From a virus: a stretch of 34,922 nucleotides of DNA. Under the pieces are notes generated by a model. The model ran no database searches and was not told where the DNA came from. It was given only the letters and a program-made list of their open reading frames with translations. Shown here piece after piece: positions 1-8,150 of the stretch; within the stretch, counting starts at the first letter, position 1; the number at the start of each line of letters is the position of its first letter. The translations under genes and the position numbers were made by a program. Where the stretch lies: the IMG/VR virus record IMGVR_UViG_3300032579_000054, positions 1 through 34,922 of that record; one strand, written 5' to 3'.

Positions 1-382
1 CACGGGCCTGTAAGGTAATAAACACCACCGGTGCTCCCTCATCCCCTGCGTCAACCACAAATCGGTCGCCACCGTACTTAATCGTACGAACCAAGTCGCC
101 TTCTTTACACCAAGGACCTTCAATCCAGGGGGTTAAGTCGTCTAGGTTTCGGTATGCCAAAGGTCCAACCTGGACAACCTTAGCTACAGTCTCATTAAAT
201 TTAATCGTTTGTGTGGTCTCATCTACAAAAATGATCCCGCCTTTACTTGCTGTTTTAGGGCGTCTTAGTTGAACTAAAACTCTATCTCCAGCTACTTCAG
301 TTCCATGCTCTACAACCGGGAAACATTCTTCTTCGGATCTAGTATCTGGTTCTTCTTTTGCTCTAACATCAAATGCTGCCAT
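1..382 (-). CDS. groES: GroES-like co-chaperonin (C-terminus outside window)
   Basis: The leftward frame starts at ATG 382 behind a strong AGGAGG and runs off the left edge, so about 127 residues are visible. After a short acidic leader the protein reads GDRVLVQLRRPK, then KGGIIFVDE, and later GDLVRTIKYGG. This is the order and spacing of the GroES/Hsp10 fold: the first beta strand, the mobile loop (about residues 43-55) and the final strand. GroES caps GroEL during protein folding. Phage versions such as T4 gp31 replace the host co-chaperonin to fold capsid protein, and its place beside portal and terminase fits that role. It lies downstream of the 63-residue ORF in the unit headed by the promoter at 599-611. 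Confidence 0.85.
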   Translation of the reverse strand, partial: MAAFDVRAKEEPDTRSEEECFPVVEHGTEVAGDRVLVQLRRPKTASKGGIIFVDETTQTIKFNETVAKVVQVGPLAYRNLDDLTPWIEGPWCKEGDLVRTIKYGGDRFVVDAGDEGAPVVFITLQAR

Positions 383-402
383 TCGGCTGCCTCCTATAAC
401 CT

Positions 403-594
403 TTACAGGTCGTCTTCGTCTTCCGTCAAAATCTCGTTAATAATGTTCAGTATCTCTGAAAAACCTTCATGTCTTCCAACTAGGCGTTGGTAATCCTCAA
501 AGGAGTTTACATTATTTCCAGCGGTGACGGCTTCCGCTATTTTCTTTTGTTCGTCTCTCGTACGAGAGATAATTTCTGATAAAAAGTCTTTCAT
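403..594 (-). CDS. Small acidic hypothetical protein, leaderless start
   Basis: A 63-residue helical protein starting MKDFLSEI and ending in an acidic stretch (LTEDEDDL). I do not recognise a family. Two ATGs are possible, at 600 and 594. The first overlaps the promoter core at 599-611, so 594 is preferred. No ribosome-binding site precedes either, and the ATG lies 4 nt after the promoter core, so the mRNA is probably leaderless. The gene is first in its unit and is followed 20 nt later by the GroES-like gene, which suggests a role in virion assembly. The sequence itself does not show one. Confidence 0.7.
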   Translation of the reverse strand: MKDFLSEIISRTRDEQKKIAEAVTAGNNVNSFEDYQRLVGRHEGFSEILNIINEILTEDEDDL

Positions 595-598
595 ATAC

Positions 599-611
599 AT
601 ATTAATGCAAA
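599..611 (-). promoter_or_regulatory. Phage promoter copy, drives 63-aa ORF and GroES
   Basis: Read leftward, the core TTTGCATTAATAT is followed by GTAT and then ATG 594. GGGCGG lies 12 nt upstream (complement of 624-629), inside TAGGGCGG, whose TAG is the stop codon of the HNH gene. One of ten exact copies of the core in the window. Confidence 0.75.
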
Positions 612-628
612 TAGAGCAGTATTCCGCC

Positions 629-1120
629 CTAAAAACTGTTATTTTTTGAACAATTTTCTTTTTTAGTTAAGATTTGTAAATTCCAAGGAACATGCAACCC
701 CGAAACTGTTTTTCCTTTTAATGGCACAATATGATCCACTTCGTACTTATCATTTAATTGCTTTTCCATTTCTTTTGCAAGTAAATAAAAGCCTTCGATT
801 TGCAAATGATGTTTGTTTGTTAACCAATCTGGTGTTGCTTGCAATTTTGTTGCCCTGTGTTTTGCAAAATATGTGTTTACTTTGCTGGGGTTGGCTATTT
901 GCCATTCTCTTGTTGTTTTTCGTGCTTTTTCTCTATTTCTTTCCCTACATTTTGCCATTCCAACATTTTGCTGGGAAAAAGCTGCAGGACTATACCACGA
1001 TTCGGTTAAATATTCATCCTTTAGCGGACGATCGTATCGGTAATGATGAAACATAAATCCATCTTCTCGCAGATCGCCGCGTTTAAAAAATTTACCTGTT
1101 TGTGGATTAAGTCTTTTCAC
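629..1120 (-). CDS. HNH homing endonuclease
   Basis: A 163-residue protein. The C-terminal third holds the HNH signature: YEVDHIVPL (about residues 127-135), then GLHVPWNLQILTKKEN. The DH and the downstream N-x-N-like residues would bind the catalytic metal. The first 45 residues (MKRLNPQTGKFFKRGD...) closely match the start of the nuclease at 15644, where it is joined to a different catalytic half, so this part looks like a portable N-terminal (probably DNA-binding) module. The gene sits between structural genes and directly upstream of a promoter copy that overlaps its stop codon. This is typical of a free-standing homing endonuclease inserted between genes. It is more AT-rich than the portal gene beside it. 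Confidence 0.85.
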   Translation of the reverse strand: MKRLNPQTGKFFKRGDLREDGFMFHHYRYDRPLKDEYLTESWYSPAAFSQQNVGMAKCRERNREKARKTTREWQIANPSKVNTYFAKHRATKLQATPDWLTNKHHLQIEGFYLLAKEMEKQLNDKYEVDHIVPLKGKTVSGLHVPWNLQILTKKENCSKNNSF

Positions 1121-1129
1121 AGAATTTTT

Positions 1130-1351
1130 TCAGTAGAAATTGCCTGTCTTAACTTCTTTTAAGTTTTTGTCTGGTCCAACTTTGCTGGAACGAACTTTGT
1201 TTTGATTAAGTACTGCGTTGTTAGCACGTTTAGAACCTGAGGTTCCTGTGTCTACTTTAGCTGCTGGACCGCCGCCAGAACTTTGAGTTCCAGTCATTTT
1301 GTATGTTTTACGGAAGCCTAATTCGCCGCCGTCTTGTGGGTTTTTTGCCAT
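1130..1351 (-). CDS. Small basic glycine/serine-rich hypothetical protein
   Basis: 73 residues, rich in Gly, Ser, Lys and Asn (GTQSSGGGPAAKVDTG...), with no hydrophobic core and probably largely disordered. Its ATG overlaps the portal stop codon (TAATG), so the two genes are translationally coupled. Its position just after the portal suggests a minor virion or connector-associated protein. I do not recognise a family. Confidence 0.7.
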   Translation of the reverse strand: MAKNPQDGGELGFRKTYKMTGTQSSGGGPAAKVDTGTSGSKRANNAVLNQNKVRSSKVGPDKNLKEVKTGNFY

Positions 1352-4194
1352 TATTGTGCTCCTGGTGTGGTAGTTGGTTGTGGTGCTGATGCTTGTTGTT
1401 CTAATGCCTGTTGATGCTGTTGATCATTTTGTTGCAGTTGTTGACCGTGTTGTTGCGCAGCCAATGCAGCTTTTTGCTGTGCATCAGCCTGTTGTTTAAC
1501 TTGATTTGCCTGTACCTCAAATGCTTGCTGTTGTACTGTTAAGCCGTGCTGACGTATATCTTGATCTGATGCAGCGATAGCCTGCATAGCGGATTGATTC
1601 TGCTCATGGTCTAATTGGGCCTGCTGTTGATCCATTTGTGAACCCGCAGAGATCATAGCAATACGCTCCTTTGCAGCATTATTGATATTTGCCATTGCAA
1701 TGTCTGTGGCATTGCGTTGGTTATCAATGTTTGTCTGTGTGGAGTACTTAGCCTGCAACTCTTGAACCTGCTGTTGAAGTCTTGCAACCTCAAGCTGGTA
1801 GTTCTGTTGGTCCTGTTGCGTCTCCATCTGCATCTTAGCTTGGGACTCTTGTGTTTTACGCTGAGTCTCAGCCATCTGAGTCTTGAGAATAACTTGAGCT
1901 GTTGGGTCTGCATTAGCAGCTTGTTGCTGTTGAGCCTGTTGAGCCTGTTGAACTTTTTGGGCCAGTGCAGCAATTTGCTGAACATATTGGGCCATGTTTT
2001 CTTTGGAGTCTTGGTCTACCATTTGGGACGCAAGTGCTAGAGCTTGTTGCGCCTCAATGTCTAATGCGTTCTCTTGATGAAGATTAAGGACATCCTTACC
2101 ACCAGATGCCTGAGCAACATAGGATCGCATAGACTGGAGGTAATGTAATGTTAAGTGTTGTTTAATATGGTCTAGTGCATGCGGGGCAAATACCGGGCCA
2201 ATTACTGGGTTTCCTCCGTATGCTGGATTATTAGCGTACTCTAAGTGGACCTTAATGTGGGAGATGTGGTCCTGGTCTGGATACGCTGCAGCTGGTCGTC
2301 CCATTGTCATGGAGACATTTTCTAATGCTGGGTTAGACTCAGAGGCACCCAATGGGTTTGGTAGTACTTCCTCTATTGAAGGAATTTTTAATTGATGTAG
2401 TACACGACGGTATACAGCACGGATGTCAAACATCCCTGGAGGCGCGGAAGAGGCCATCTGTAGCAGTGCCTGGTTCTGTGCAACACGTTGTGATTCTGAA
2501 AATATGTTAGGGTCTGATACTGGGCGCACATCCGAGTTGTACGCAAAGTCACGTACCTTAATCTCTGTCCCGGACTGGTTGTCCATCTCATCTAGGTACC
2601 AGTGATTGATACGTGAGATGATTGCAAGAGATTTAGCCTGTGAGCGATGCAACCTAGCATGAATAGAGGAGAATACCTTGGCACCTTGCTCAATAAGCGC
2701 CTGGGTTGTGCCAACGGGCATGTTGTTGTTTGCTTCGCCAATTTTTTCTTCGGCGGTGGTTACCACACCCTTAGCTGCGTCTGTTAAGAAACCTAATAAG
2801 TTAAACAGTACAGAAGATGGTTGATTAAACGGCATTGGCATTGCAATTTTGCGGACATCATCAACACCTGGTGCACCTTCAATCTCTACAACTTGCGTTG
2901 GCTCGATTCTATCAGACTGTCCACCAATTCTTCCACCTTTGAGCTTAAGTAGCGTCTGGCTGTTGTTGATGTGCGCAGCGTCAAGTAAAGCACGCAGAGC
3001 GCCGGTAAGAGCAGCAGATAGCCCACCAATAAGCTGAGGCAGTCCAATGGCGTAAGCTCCACGCCAAGGAATAAATTTAAACTCGACAAACCAGTCCAGT
3101 TTTTCCAGTTTTTCATCGTTACATTCCCAGTTGCGGTAGAGTGCTAATACTTTGGATGTTGTCTCATCAATAGTTAGGATGTACGGGGCGCGTCGGCCTT
3201 CTGTTTCTGTATCGTCATCTAAACGCATGAAACAGGTTACTTCATAAATACGGCGTAGACCATCAATGTTTTTAGATGGCTCTTCTTTGCCCTCGATCTT
3301 ATTGTTAGCCTCTTGTGAGCGAGTCTGTTCTGTTAACGGGGCATCTGATGTATAGTCTGAGTCAATATCAATGTAGATACCTGCCTCAATACGTTGTAAG
3401 AATGTATCCTCTGTAATGTCTTGTACTTCAGTTACACGTTGCGCTGTGTAAAAGTTTGTAGATGAATACGGAAGGAGTATATTGTCAATTGGGACCCACT
3501 CACATGTTGGTCTTGCTTGCTCGGCGTCATAGCGCCATTTAAGGAACTGAGAACCGCCTAGTGGGAGTTGGGTCAGCAACTGCTCCATTTCGTCGCGGAA
3601 CTCAGGTATTTGTTCTGTAAGCTGCCAGTTCATAAATTCTACTTTACGATTAGCAACCTCTTCTTTTGTTCTGTCGGCTGAGCCCTTGATGTTTGATTTA
3701 ACAATTCCATCGGGTGGTAATAATTCTTTTGATGATGATGCACCAAAATCAACGCAGCTCTCTGCCATGACCGGGTGCACAACCTTAGAGGCACCATCAA
3801 ATGTGGCGCCACCAGGTGCGTCTTTACCAAGGCCTGTACGACGAAGACCTTCTTCGTATTGTTTATCTCGTTGCTTACGTGACTCCCGGTCAACGTCAAT
3901 GTAGTCTAAGTATTCATTTGCCAGTTCGTTTAAATCGTCTTGGTCAAATACATCGGCTAAGTTTGCATAAAACTCTGGGGATTCTTTTGGGCTAGATTTT
4001 GGTGCAAAGTTTACAATAACCGAGCCATCATCATTTTCAATGACCTCTTGCTCAACTTCGTCTTCATCTAATCCAAGGGCGTCCTCAAATGCCTCCATCT
4101 CGGCGTCTTGGTCTTTGGCGTCATGGATTTCGTCTTCCCGGTCCTGCATAGGTAGATTGTTGCCTGCTTGAATCGGAAGTTTTGGATTTGCCAT
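1351..4194 (-). CDS. Portal protein with long glutamine-rich tail
   Basis: A 947-residue protein downstream of TerL. After an acidic N-terminus (about 1-100), residues 100-640 read like a large portal (head-tail connector): ASKVVHPVMAESCVDF, an ELLPPDG segment, a GAPGVDDVRKI segment and VGTTQALIEQGAKVFSSIHARLHR, the long helix seen in big portals. Portals form a dodecameric ring at one capsid vertex through which DNA is pumped. Residues from about 720 to the end are a Gln/Ala-rich coiled coil and low-complexity tail (QQAQQAQQQQAANAD and similar). The promoter at 4273-4285 lies about 79 nt upstream. The start has no clear ribosome-binding site. The assignment rests on size, context and remembered motifs. 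Confidence 0.85.
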   Translation of the reverse strand: MANPKLPIQAGNNLPMQDREDEIHDAKDQDAEMEAFEDALGLDEDEVEQEVIENDDGSVIVNFAPKSSPKESPEFYANLADVFDQDDLNELANEYLDYIDVDRESRKQRDKQYEEGLRRTGLGKDAPGGATFDGASKVVHPVMAESCVDFGASSSKELLPPDGIVKSNIKGSADRTKEEVANRKVEFMNWQLTEQIPEFRDEMEQLLTQLPLGGSQFLKWRYDAEQARPTCEWVPIDNILLPYSSTNFYTAQRVTEVQDITEDTFLQRIEAGIYIDIDSDYTSDAPLTEQTRSQEANNKIEGKEEPSKNIDGLRRIYEVTCFMRLDDDTETEGRRAPYILTIDETTSKVLALYRNWECNDEKLEKLDWFVEFKFIPWRGAYAIGLPQLIGGLSAALTGALRALLDAAHINNSQTLLKLKGGRIGGQSDRIEPTQVVEIEGAPGVDDVRKIAMPMPFNQPSSVLFNLLGFLTDAAKGVVTTAEEKIGEANNNMPVGTTQALIEQGAKVFSSIHARLHRSQAKSLAIISRINHWYLDEMDNQSGTEIKVRDFAYNSDVRPVSDPNIFSESQRVAQNQALLQMASSAPPGMFDIRAVYRRVLHQLKIPSIEEVLPNPLGASESNPALENVSMTMGRPAAAYPDQDHISHIKVHLEYANNPAYGGNPVIGPVFAPHALDHIKQHLTLHYLQSMRSYVAQASGGKDVLNLHQENALDIEAQQALALASQMVDQDSKENMAQYVQQIAALAQKVQQAQQAQQQQAANADPTAQVILKTQMAETQRKTQESQAKMQMETQQDQQNYQLEVARLQQQVQELQAKYSTQTNIDNQRNATDIAMANINNAAKERIAMISAGSQMDQQQAQLDHEQNQSAMQAIAASDQDIRQHGLTVQQQAFEVQANQVKQQADAQQKAALAAQQHGQQLQQNDQQHQQALEQQASAPQPTTTPGAQ

Positions 4195-4272
4195 AGATTA
4201 TTTATATTTTTTGCTCGGAAGGAGTTATACCGGCAATTATGAATGGGATGGACGAATTTACTTGTCCTATTA

Positions 4273-4285
4273 ATATTAATGCAAA
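4273..4285 (-). promoter_or_regulatory. Phage promoter copy, drives portal unit
   Basis: Leftward core TTTGCATTAATAT with GGGCGG exactly 13 nt upstream (complement of 4299-4304). The upstream box is part of TAGGGCGG, whose TAG is the TerL stop codon. Transcription would begin near 4265 and give a portal mRNA with a leader of about 70 nt. Confidence 0.75.
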
Positions 4286-4303
4286 AACATGACCAAAACC
4301 GCC

Positions 4304-5749
4304 CTATTGTGAGTATGGGTTTGAAAATTTACGTGCTGCGAGGTCATCCGAGTAGTCATAGTCACGGGCAGGAAGGAAATCTAACTGTATCCAGCCTGAG
4401 TCTCGCAGGACACGAAGCGCTTGGGATAGTGAGTCCACGTAGTCATCGTGGCCACCGGCCTCTGGAAAAGAACACACCTGACGAATGAATCTCTTGGCCC
4501 ATTCCGCAAATTCACCCTTAATCTTGGCATCCTCTGGTATGTAGACCTTACCCTTGGCAACTAGGGGTGCTACAATGTTCAGACGTTGTACCTTATCAGC
4601 ACGGCCGGGATTGTAGCCCCTTACAGGCACCCCAGAGCCCTGCAGTTCCTGGATGAGGGATATACCTGCGCTCTTGTCTTCCATGAGTATCAGGTCAGCT
4701 TTACGGCCCTTAGCGAAGGTGTTATCAGATCCGTACACAACCTCTTTGAAGTCATCAATTACTTTACGTCGTAGTTGTGGGTACGCAAGGTGTTGGTCCC
4801 ATGCGTCCAGTAAAATAATAGATGTCCCCTTATCTTCCTGTTCAAATATTCCCCACACTGTGCATGCGGTGGGGTCGTTCATTGTCTTTTCTGATGTTGC
4901 TGGGTCATAGGAGGCAATGACGTACTCTAGCTCGGGGGTTGGCTTGTTGGCTGGCCACATTTTAAACATCTTACGTTTAATGATGCCGGTCGCCTCGGGG
5001 TCAAGGATTTGTCCATAGATCTCCTGCCTTCCAATGTCTGTGCCCTCATACGTCTCTAGCTGCTTGAAAAACGTCTCAGAGAGGTTGTCCCGGTTGTCGT
5101 ATGATGAGGCATTGACGACGTAGACATCCCCTCCGACCTTACCCTCGTTGAGGTCAACGATGAGCTCTTTAGGTTTTGGGGTGGTGGTAATAATTTGCTG
5201 CACCCTGGGGATTCTGGGGTCTTTGAGTCGGAGGGTAAACTGGACGCCGTCGTAGGCTTGGTCAAGGTAGTCAAAGGCGCAGAGCTCGTCAAACCAGGCG
5301 CCATGGAACTGCTTGCCGCGGTAGCGCTCCGGCTCGGAGGCGGGGATGCCTTGAATGATGGATCCGTTGGTGAGGGTGATCTCAAACAGGGACTTGTTGT
5401 AGTCTTTGATGAGGCTGGCGGGGATGATGTTGAGGAGTCCTGAGTCTCCCTCGAAGCAGGTAGCCCGAATATCATTTGAAGTGGGTGCCGTGACAAGCCA
5501 GCGGGTTCCGCTGTACTTCCAAGCACGAATACCAATCCAATGACTAGCAGTGTGCGTCTTGCCTGATCCCCGGCCAGCAAGCATAAGGAATGTATCATAC
5601 TCTCCATCTTCTGGTTCTTTTTGGTGGGGTAGTGCCTGTAGGCTCCATTTGACTTGCCACAGTGTGGAATCAAGTTGTTGTTTGGGCCAGTGTTTATGTG
5701 ACTCTGCGAATTTACTTAACGTAACTTCTTGTTTTTGTGTTAAAGACAT
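4304..5749 (-). CDS. terL: Terminase large subunit
   Basis: A 481-residue packaging motor. The ATPase half has Walker A GRGSGKT (residues 59-65) and a Walker B region WFDE (about 152-155), with an ITTTPKP coupling motif near 187-193. The nuclease half has a first acidic residue in SYDPATS (D282), a second in LILMEDKSAG (about 350-360) and a third in GGHDDYVDSLSQAL near the end. It translocates DNA through the portal and cuts concatemers. The start at ATG 5749 follows a GGAG-type site and overlaps the end of the intein-like gene by 10 nt, so the two are coupled. No small subunit is adjacent; the best candidate is at 25158. Confidence 0.95.
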   Translation of the reverse strand: MSLTQKQEVTLSKFAESHKHWPKQQLDSTLWQVKWSLQALPHQKEPEDGEYDTFLMLAGRGSGKTHTASHWIGIRAWKYSGTRWLVTAPTSNDIRATCFEGDSGLLNIIPASLIKDYNKSLFEITLTNGSIIQGIPASEPERYRGKQFHGAWFDELCAFDYLDQAYDGVQFTLRLKDPRIPRVQQIITTTPKPKELIVDLNEGKVGGDVYVVNASSYDNRDNLSETFFKQLETYEGTDIGRQEIYGQILDPEATGIIKRKMFKMWPANKPTPELEYVIASYDPATSEKTMNDPTACTVWGIFEQEDKGTSIILLDAWDQHLAYPQLRRKVIDDFKEVVYGSDNTFAKGRKADLILMEDKSAGISLIQELQGSGVPVRGYNPGRADKVQRLNIVAPLVAKGKVYIPEDAKIKGEFAEWAKRFIRQVCSFPEAGGHDDYVDSLSQALRVLRDSGWIQLDFLPARDYDYSDDLAARKFSNPYSQ

Positions 5750-6732
5750 GCAATAAAGCCCTCTCCGGCTAAGAAGCTCTTATCAGCCCCCTCGGTTTCT
5801 ATATGAACACACAGCTGTGGCTCAATTTGTTTAATGTTCGCAATGTAACGCCTGGCTTGATGGACTTTGATCTTTGGTGATACCTGGTGGTCCATGAGCT
5901 GCAGACGGCTACGAAATGAGAATATGTACTCGTTGTTATCTTCCCTGTAGTACATTGTTGTTTTAATTCCAAGGGATTCTACAAGTCCCTGTATTTGCCG
6001 TATAAGTTGATAACTTTTTAGGGTAATGGTGAACCTATCGTTTTTTAAATTGTACCACCCTCTTTTGGCGTATAGTATACCAGAGAGCAGATCAATTCTT
6101 TGATCCACAGATCCTAGTAAGTAGTTATCTGGGATGCTGGTTGGTATTTTACCAATCAGCTGTATCTCAACTCTAGGCTCGGTACTATAGACCATGCGGT
6201 GGGTTTTATGACAACGCTGTTGGGTTATCAGATACCCTCGGTCTTTTAGTTTTTGGGGAATTATGTCCTTGTAGGCCTTAGGGCATCTGATATGGTTTGT
6301 GGCATTTTTGTTCATAAACCAGTATCCAAATACAAACGGGGGTACTGGTAGGTCTTGGTGCGGTAGCGCCAATGGTTTAGTAGACGGGATGGAGTATGCT
6401 AGTTCCTTGTCTTTTATTTTTAAAGATGTGCTTTGTAAAGCCTCGATACTCATAGGTCTTAATGGTCTTCGAAATTTAAAGAAGCCCTTATAGGTTTGTA
6501 ACCTATTTCGGTATTTTAAGTTTTCTGTGGGAAATGCCAGGTTTTTGTCGCCTGAGATAGTCAGCCCGTCAGATAGGGTGACCCTGTAGCAATCCTGGGT
6601 GTGGTACTGCTGGACCAGTGTAACCTTAGTAGGTTTTCCGTTGTGGTCAAACAGGTAGTCACCAACCTCAATCTTGTAGGCTGGCTTCCAGTAGTTATAA
6701 GTTAAGACTTTTTCTGTTGCTAAAATCGCCAT
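5740..6732 (-). CDS. Free-standing, degenerate Hint/LAGLIDADG (intein-like) protein
   Basis: 330 residues with the plan of an intein but no host protein around it. Residues 9-60 match the intein N-terminal Hint block (VLTYNYWKPAYKIEVGDYLF, then the CYRVTLSDG strand). Residues 128-145 and 210-256 match the two LAGLIDADG-type repeats (PPFVFGYWFM; SVDQRIDLLSGIL...LVESLGIKT). Residues 308-329 match the C-terminal Hint block (CVHIETEG...FLAGEGFIAC). The splicing residues are gone: Met-Ala instead of Cys1, GDKN where a block B TxxH would be, and Ala-Cys instead of His-Asn. The acidic residues expected at the endonuclease motifs are also missing (MNK and YAKRG). The end overlaps the TerL start by 10 nt. 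It may be a domesticated relic of a TerL intein. Confidence 0.7.
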   Translation of the reverse strand: MAILATEKVLTYNYWKPAYKIEVGDYLFDHNGKPTKVTLVQQYHTQDCYRVTLSDGLTISGDKNLAFPTENLKYRNRLQTYKGFFKFRRPLRPMSIEALQSTSLKIKDKELAYSIPSTKPLALPHQDLPVPPFVFGYWFMNKNATNHIRCPKAYKDIIPQKLKDRGYLITQQRCHKTHRMVYSTEPRVEIQLIGKIPTSIPDNYLLGSVDQRIDLLSGILYAKRGWYNLKNDRFTITLKSYQLIRQIQGLVESLGIKTTMYYREDNNEYIFSFRSRLQLMDHQVSPKIKVHQARRYIANIKQIEPQLCVHIETEGADKSFLAGEGFIACL

Positions 6733-7006
6733 GGAAGTTTTCTCGGACCCAGTGGTCCAGCCAGGGGCCTAACGGCCCCCGAATATTATCTTGGATTTTA
6801 AATGGCAGCTTGGCTATGTTCATTATTTCCTTGGTGCAGTTTAGCCTAAACTGGATGTACTTTGCCGTCTCGTTGTCCAGTATATCCACTGGCACATCCA
6901 CTGAGTCAAAGTTGTACAGGTCACATACCAGTATCCGCAAGCCTTTAAACTCACCGGCGGCGTTCTCTAACGCGCCTTGGATTTGGTATACATACTTATC
7001 TGTCAT
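6695..7006 (-). CDS. Hypothetical protein, leaderless start, first gene of packaging unit
   Basis: 103 residues starting MTDKYVYQIQGALEN, with a central ILVCDLYNFDSVDVPVDI segment and a C-terminal WLDHWVRENFHGD. An upstream in-frame ATG at 7126 exists, but it lies beyond the promoter core at 7011-7023. The ATG at 7006 is 4 nt after the core and has no ribosome-binding site, so I take it as a leaderless start. The end overlaps the intein-like gene by 38 nt. The position just before TerL is where a small terminase subunit often lies, but I see no helix-turn-helix. Function unknown. Confidence 0.65.
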   Translation of the reverse strand: MTDKYVYQIQGALENAAGEFKGLRILVCDLYNFDSVDVPVDILDNETAKYIQFRLNCTKEIMNIAKLPFKIQDNIRGPLGPWLDHWVRENFHGDFSNRKSLNL

Positions 7007-7010
7007 ACTT

Positions 7011-7023
7011 ATATTAATGCAAA
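7011..7023 (-). promoter_or_regulatory. Phage promoter copy, drives packaging unit
   Basis: Leftward exact core TTTGCATTAATAT, then AAGT and ATG 7006. The upstream box is only partly kept (AGGCGC, 12 nt before the core). It would transcribe the 103-residue ORF, the intein-like gene and TerL. Confidence 0.7.
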
Positions 7024-7073
7024 TAAACAGGTAAAGCGCCTTACCACAGAAAAATATAACTTGACTCTGTCCC

Positions 7074-7197
7074 CATTTGTCAGGGTAGTATGGGTTGCGC
7101 GCTGTTTTCCAGGTTACCCCCACCACTACGTTTATTATTTTAAAAAATTTTAAAAATGATAAAGTAAGGGGTACTACCCATACTACCCTGACAAATG
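7074..7197. repeat. Large perfect inverted repeat with AT-rich centre (copy 1)
   Basis: Arms 7074-7095 and 7176-7197 are perfect 22-bp inverted repeats around an 80-bp centre. The centre holds CCACTACGTTT and a run of A/T. Its right part and junction (28 nt, 7150-7177) is identical to 13017-13044 in a second such element at the other end of the early operon. It could be a two-way terminator, a replication origin or a small mobile repeat. Confidence 0.8.
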
Positions 7198-7909
7198 ACT
7201 ACTTTTAGTTATATAGAAATAAGTCTATATATCATTATTCGTATATAGAATGTATTTTTCAAAAAAAAAATTTAGAAAAACGGGTTTTTGCATGGAATTA
7301 TACAAAACTCATGGTCTATGGGGCCCCCGGCGGCTGGTCGGCGTACAGGACCCAAATTGGGGTATGTGGTATATAAACAACACCCCACCAAGGAAAGCAT
7401 GCTTGAACGTGACACATTGGCACATAGCCCCGCGCCCTGCCGAGCAGAGTAGCCCACACAGTCTATGCACCAATGTGGTGCACTAAGTAAGTGAGTACTC
7501 ACTGGGGCGCACCAATGTGGTGCATGATGTAAGTAAGCACTCACTCCACATAGCCTCGCGCCCAAACGTTTCACATTGTGGTATGTTATCTCACAATGTG
7601 AAACGCAGACCAGCGCACCAATGTGGTGCATGATGTTAGTGGCTACTAACTTAAGTGGCACTAAGGGTATGTACCTATTGACGGATAGGAGGCACGAGAA
7701 GGGCTCTGTGGGTAGAGTGGCTATGAGGTGAGGGGGTAGCCTAGGGTGTGCGCTGATCGCTTGCCTATCATATACTATAAGGGCTCACAGGTCACGCGTA
7801 CGCGAGGAGGCAGACTGGTGGGTGGGCGAGTGTGGGCTATTAGTCACAACGCAATCCCGCCCACTATTTACCACATAACCCCACAGTTTAGTCAGGTATT
7901 AAATAGGTG
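7198..7909. other. Divergent intergenic control region, no credible gene
   Basis: No frame here has protein-like composition. The DNA begins AT-rich (7198-7280) and becomes rich in short palindromes: GCACCAATGTGGTGC three times, AGTGAGTACTCACT, a 14-bp hairpin, and CGCGTACGCG near 7795. Blocks around 7420-7440 and 7546-7563 repeat (CACATAGCC, CGCGCCC). Gene arms diverge from here, so it may hold operators and possibly a replication origin. From about 7650 to 7909 I see nothing specific. Confidence 0.6.
7467..7648. repeat. Cluster of palindromes
   Basis: GCACCAATGTGGTGC (6-bp arms) occurs at 7467-7481, 7509-7523 and 7615-7629. AGTGAGTACTCACT at 7490-7503 is a perfect 14-nt palindrome. CGTTTCACATTGTG at 7567-7580 is perfectly inverted at 7592-7605. 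GTTAGT/ACTAAC flank a four-base loop near 7633-7648. Repeated symmetric sites suggest dimeric protein binding. Confidence 0.75.
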
Positions 7910-7938
7910 TTGACATTCCATTCCAAGGTCGGTATACT
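7910..7938 (+). promoter_or_regulatory. Host sigma70-type early promoter
   Basis: TTGACA (7910-7915) and TATACT (7933-7938) are separated by 17 nt, a near-consensus bacterial promoter. Transcription would start near 7945, reading right into the early operon. It is the only strong match to the host consensus that I noticed in the window. Confidence 0.85.
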
Positions 7939-7944
7939 GTTTTA

Positions 7945-8150
7945 CATCGGAAGTGCAGTGGCTAATCCACTCAAGAGGCGACTAAGTACCAACCTCTCTA
8001 ATCATGTGGCAGACCTAGTGCATAGATGCTAGTGAAGAGTTACCCACGGAGCTAAGCATTCTCAACAGTGGATAGATAGTAATGCTCAGAGCTCATTGAT
8101 ACCAGTGAGCTCGAGGCAGTACTAATACACAACCACACAGGAGCTATACC
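7945..8150 (+). other. Structured 5' leader of the early operon
   Basis: About 205 nt between the promoter and the first gene, with no coding frame. It contains AGTGG/CCACT near the 5' end, AGCATT (8055-8060) pairing with AATGCT (8081-8086), and GAGCTCA (8089-8095) pairing with TGAGCTC (8106-8112) just before the ribosome-binding site AGGAG (8139-8143). The role is unknown; mRNA stability or translation control is possible. Confidence 0.5.

Noticed and set aside
721-1056. Hydrophobic 111-residue frame opposite the HNH gene
   Set aside because: It is the antisense shadow of the HNH gene, whose motif-bearing frame is clearly the real one.
1380-2040. Leu-rich and Arg-rich frames over the portal tail
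   Set aside because: They are alternate-frame readings of the Gln-rich low-complexity tail of the portal.
5056-5673. 205-residue Ser/Pro-rich frame
   Set aside because: Shadow of TerL on the same strand; TerL holds all motifs.
7061-7091. TTGACT with a TAGTAT-like hexamer as rightward promoter
   Set aside because: Spacing (19 nt) and the -10 match are poor, and it would point into the inverted repeat with no gene close by.
7250-7486. 78-residue rightward frame
   Set aside because: Composition unlike a protein, no ribosome-binding site, covers an AT-rich control stretch and palindromes.
7272-7661. 129-residue leftward frame in the divergent region
   Set aside because: It is made of palindromic repeats, Cys/His-rich without pattern, lacks a ribosome-binding site and overlaps likely regulatory DNA.
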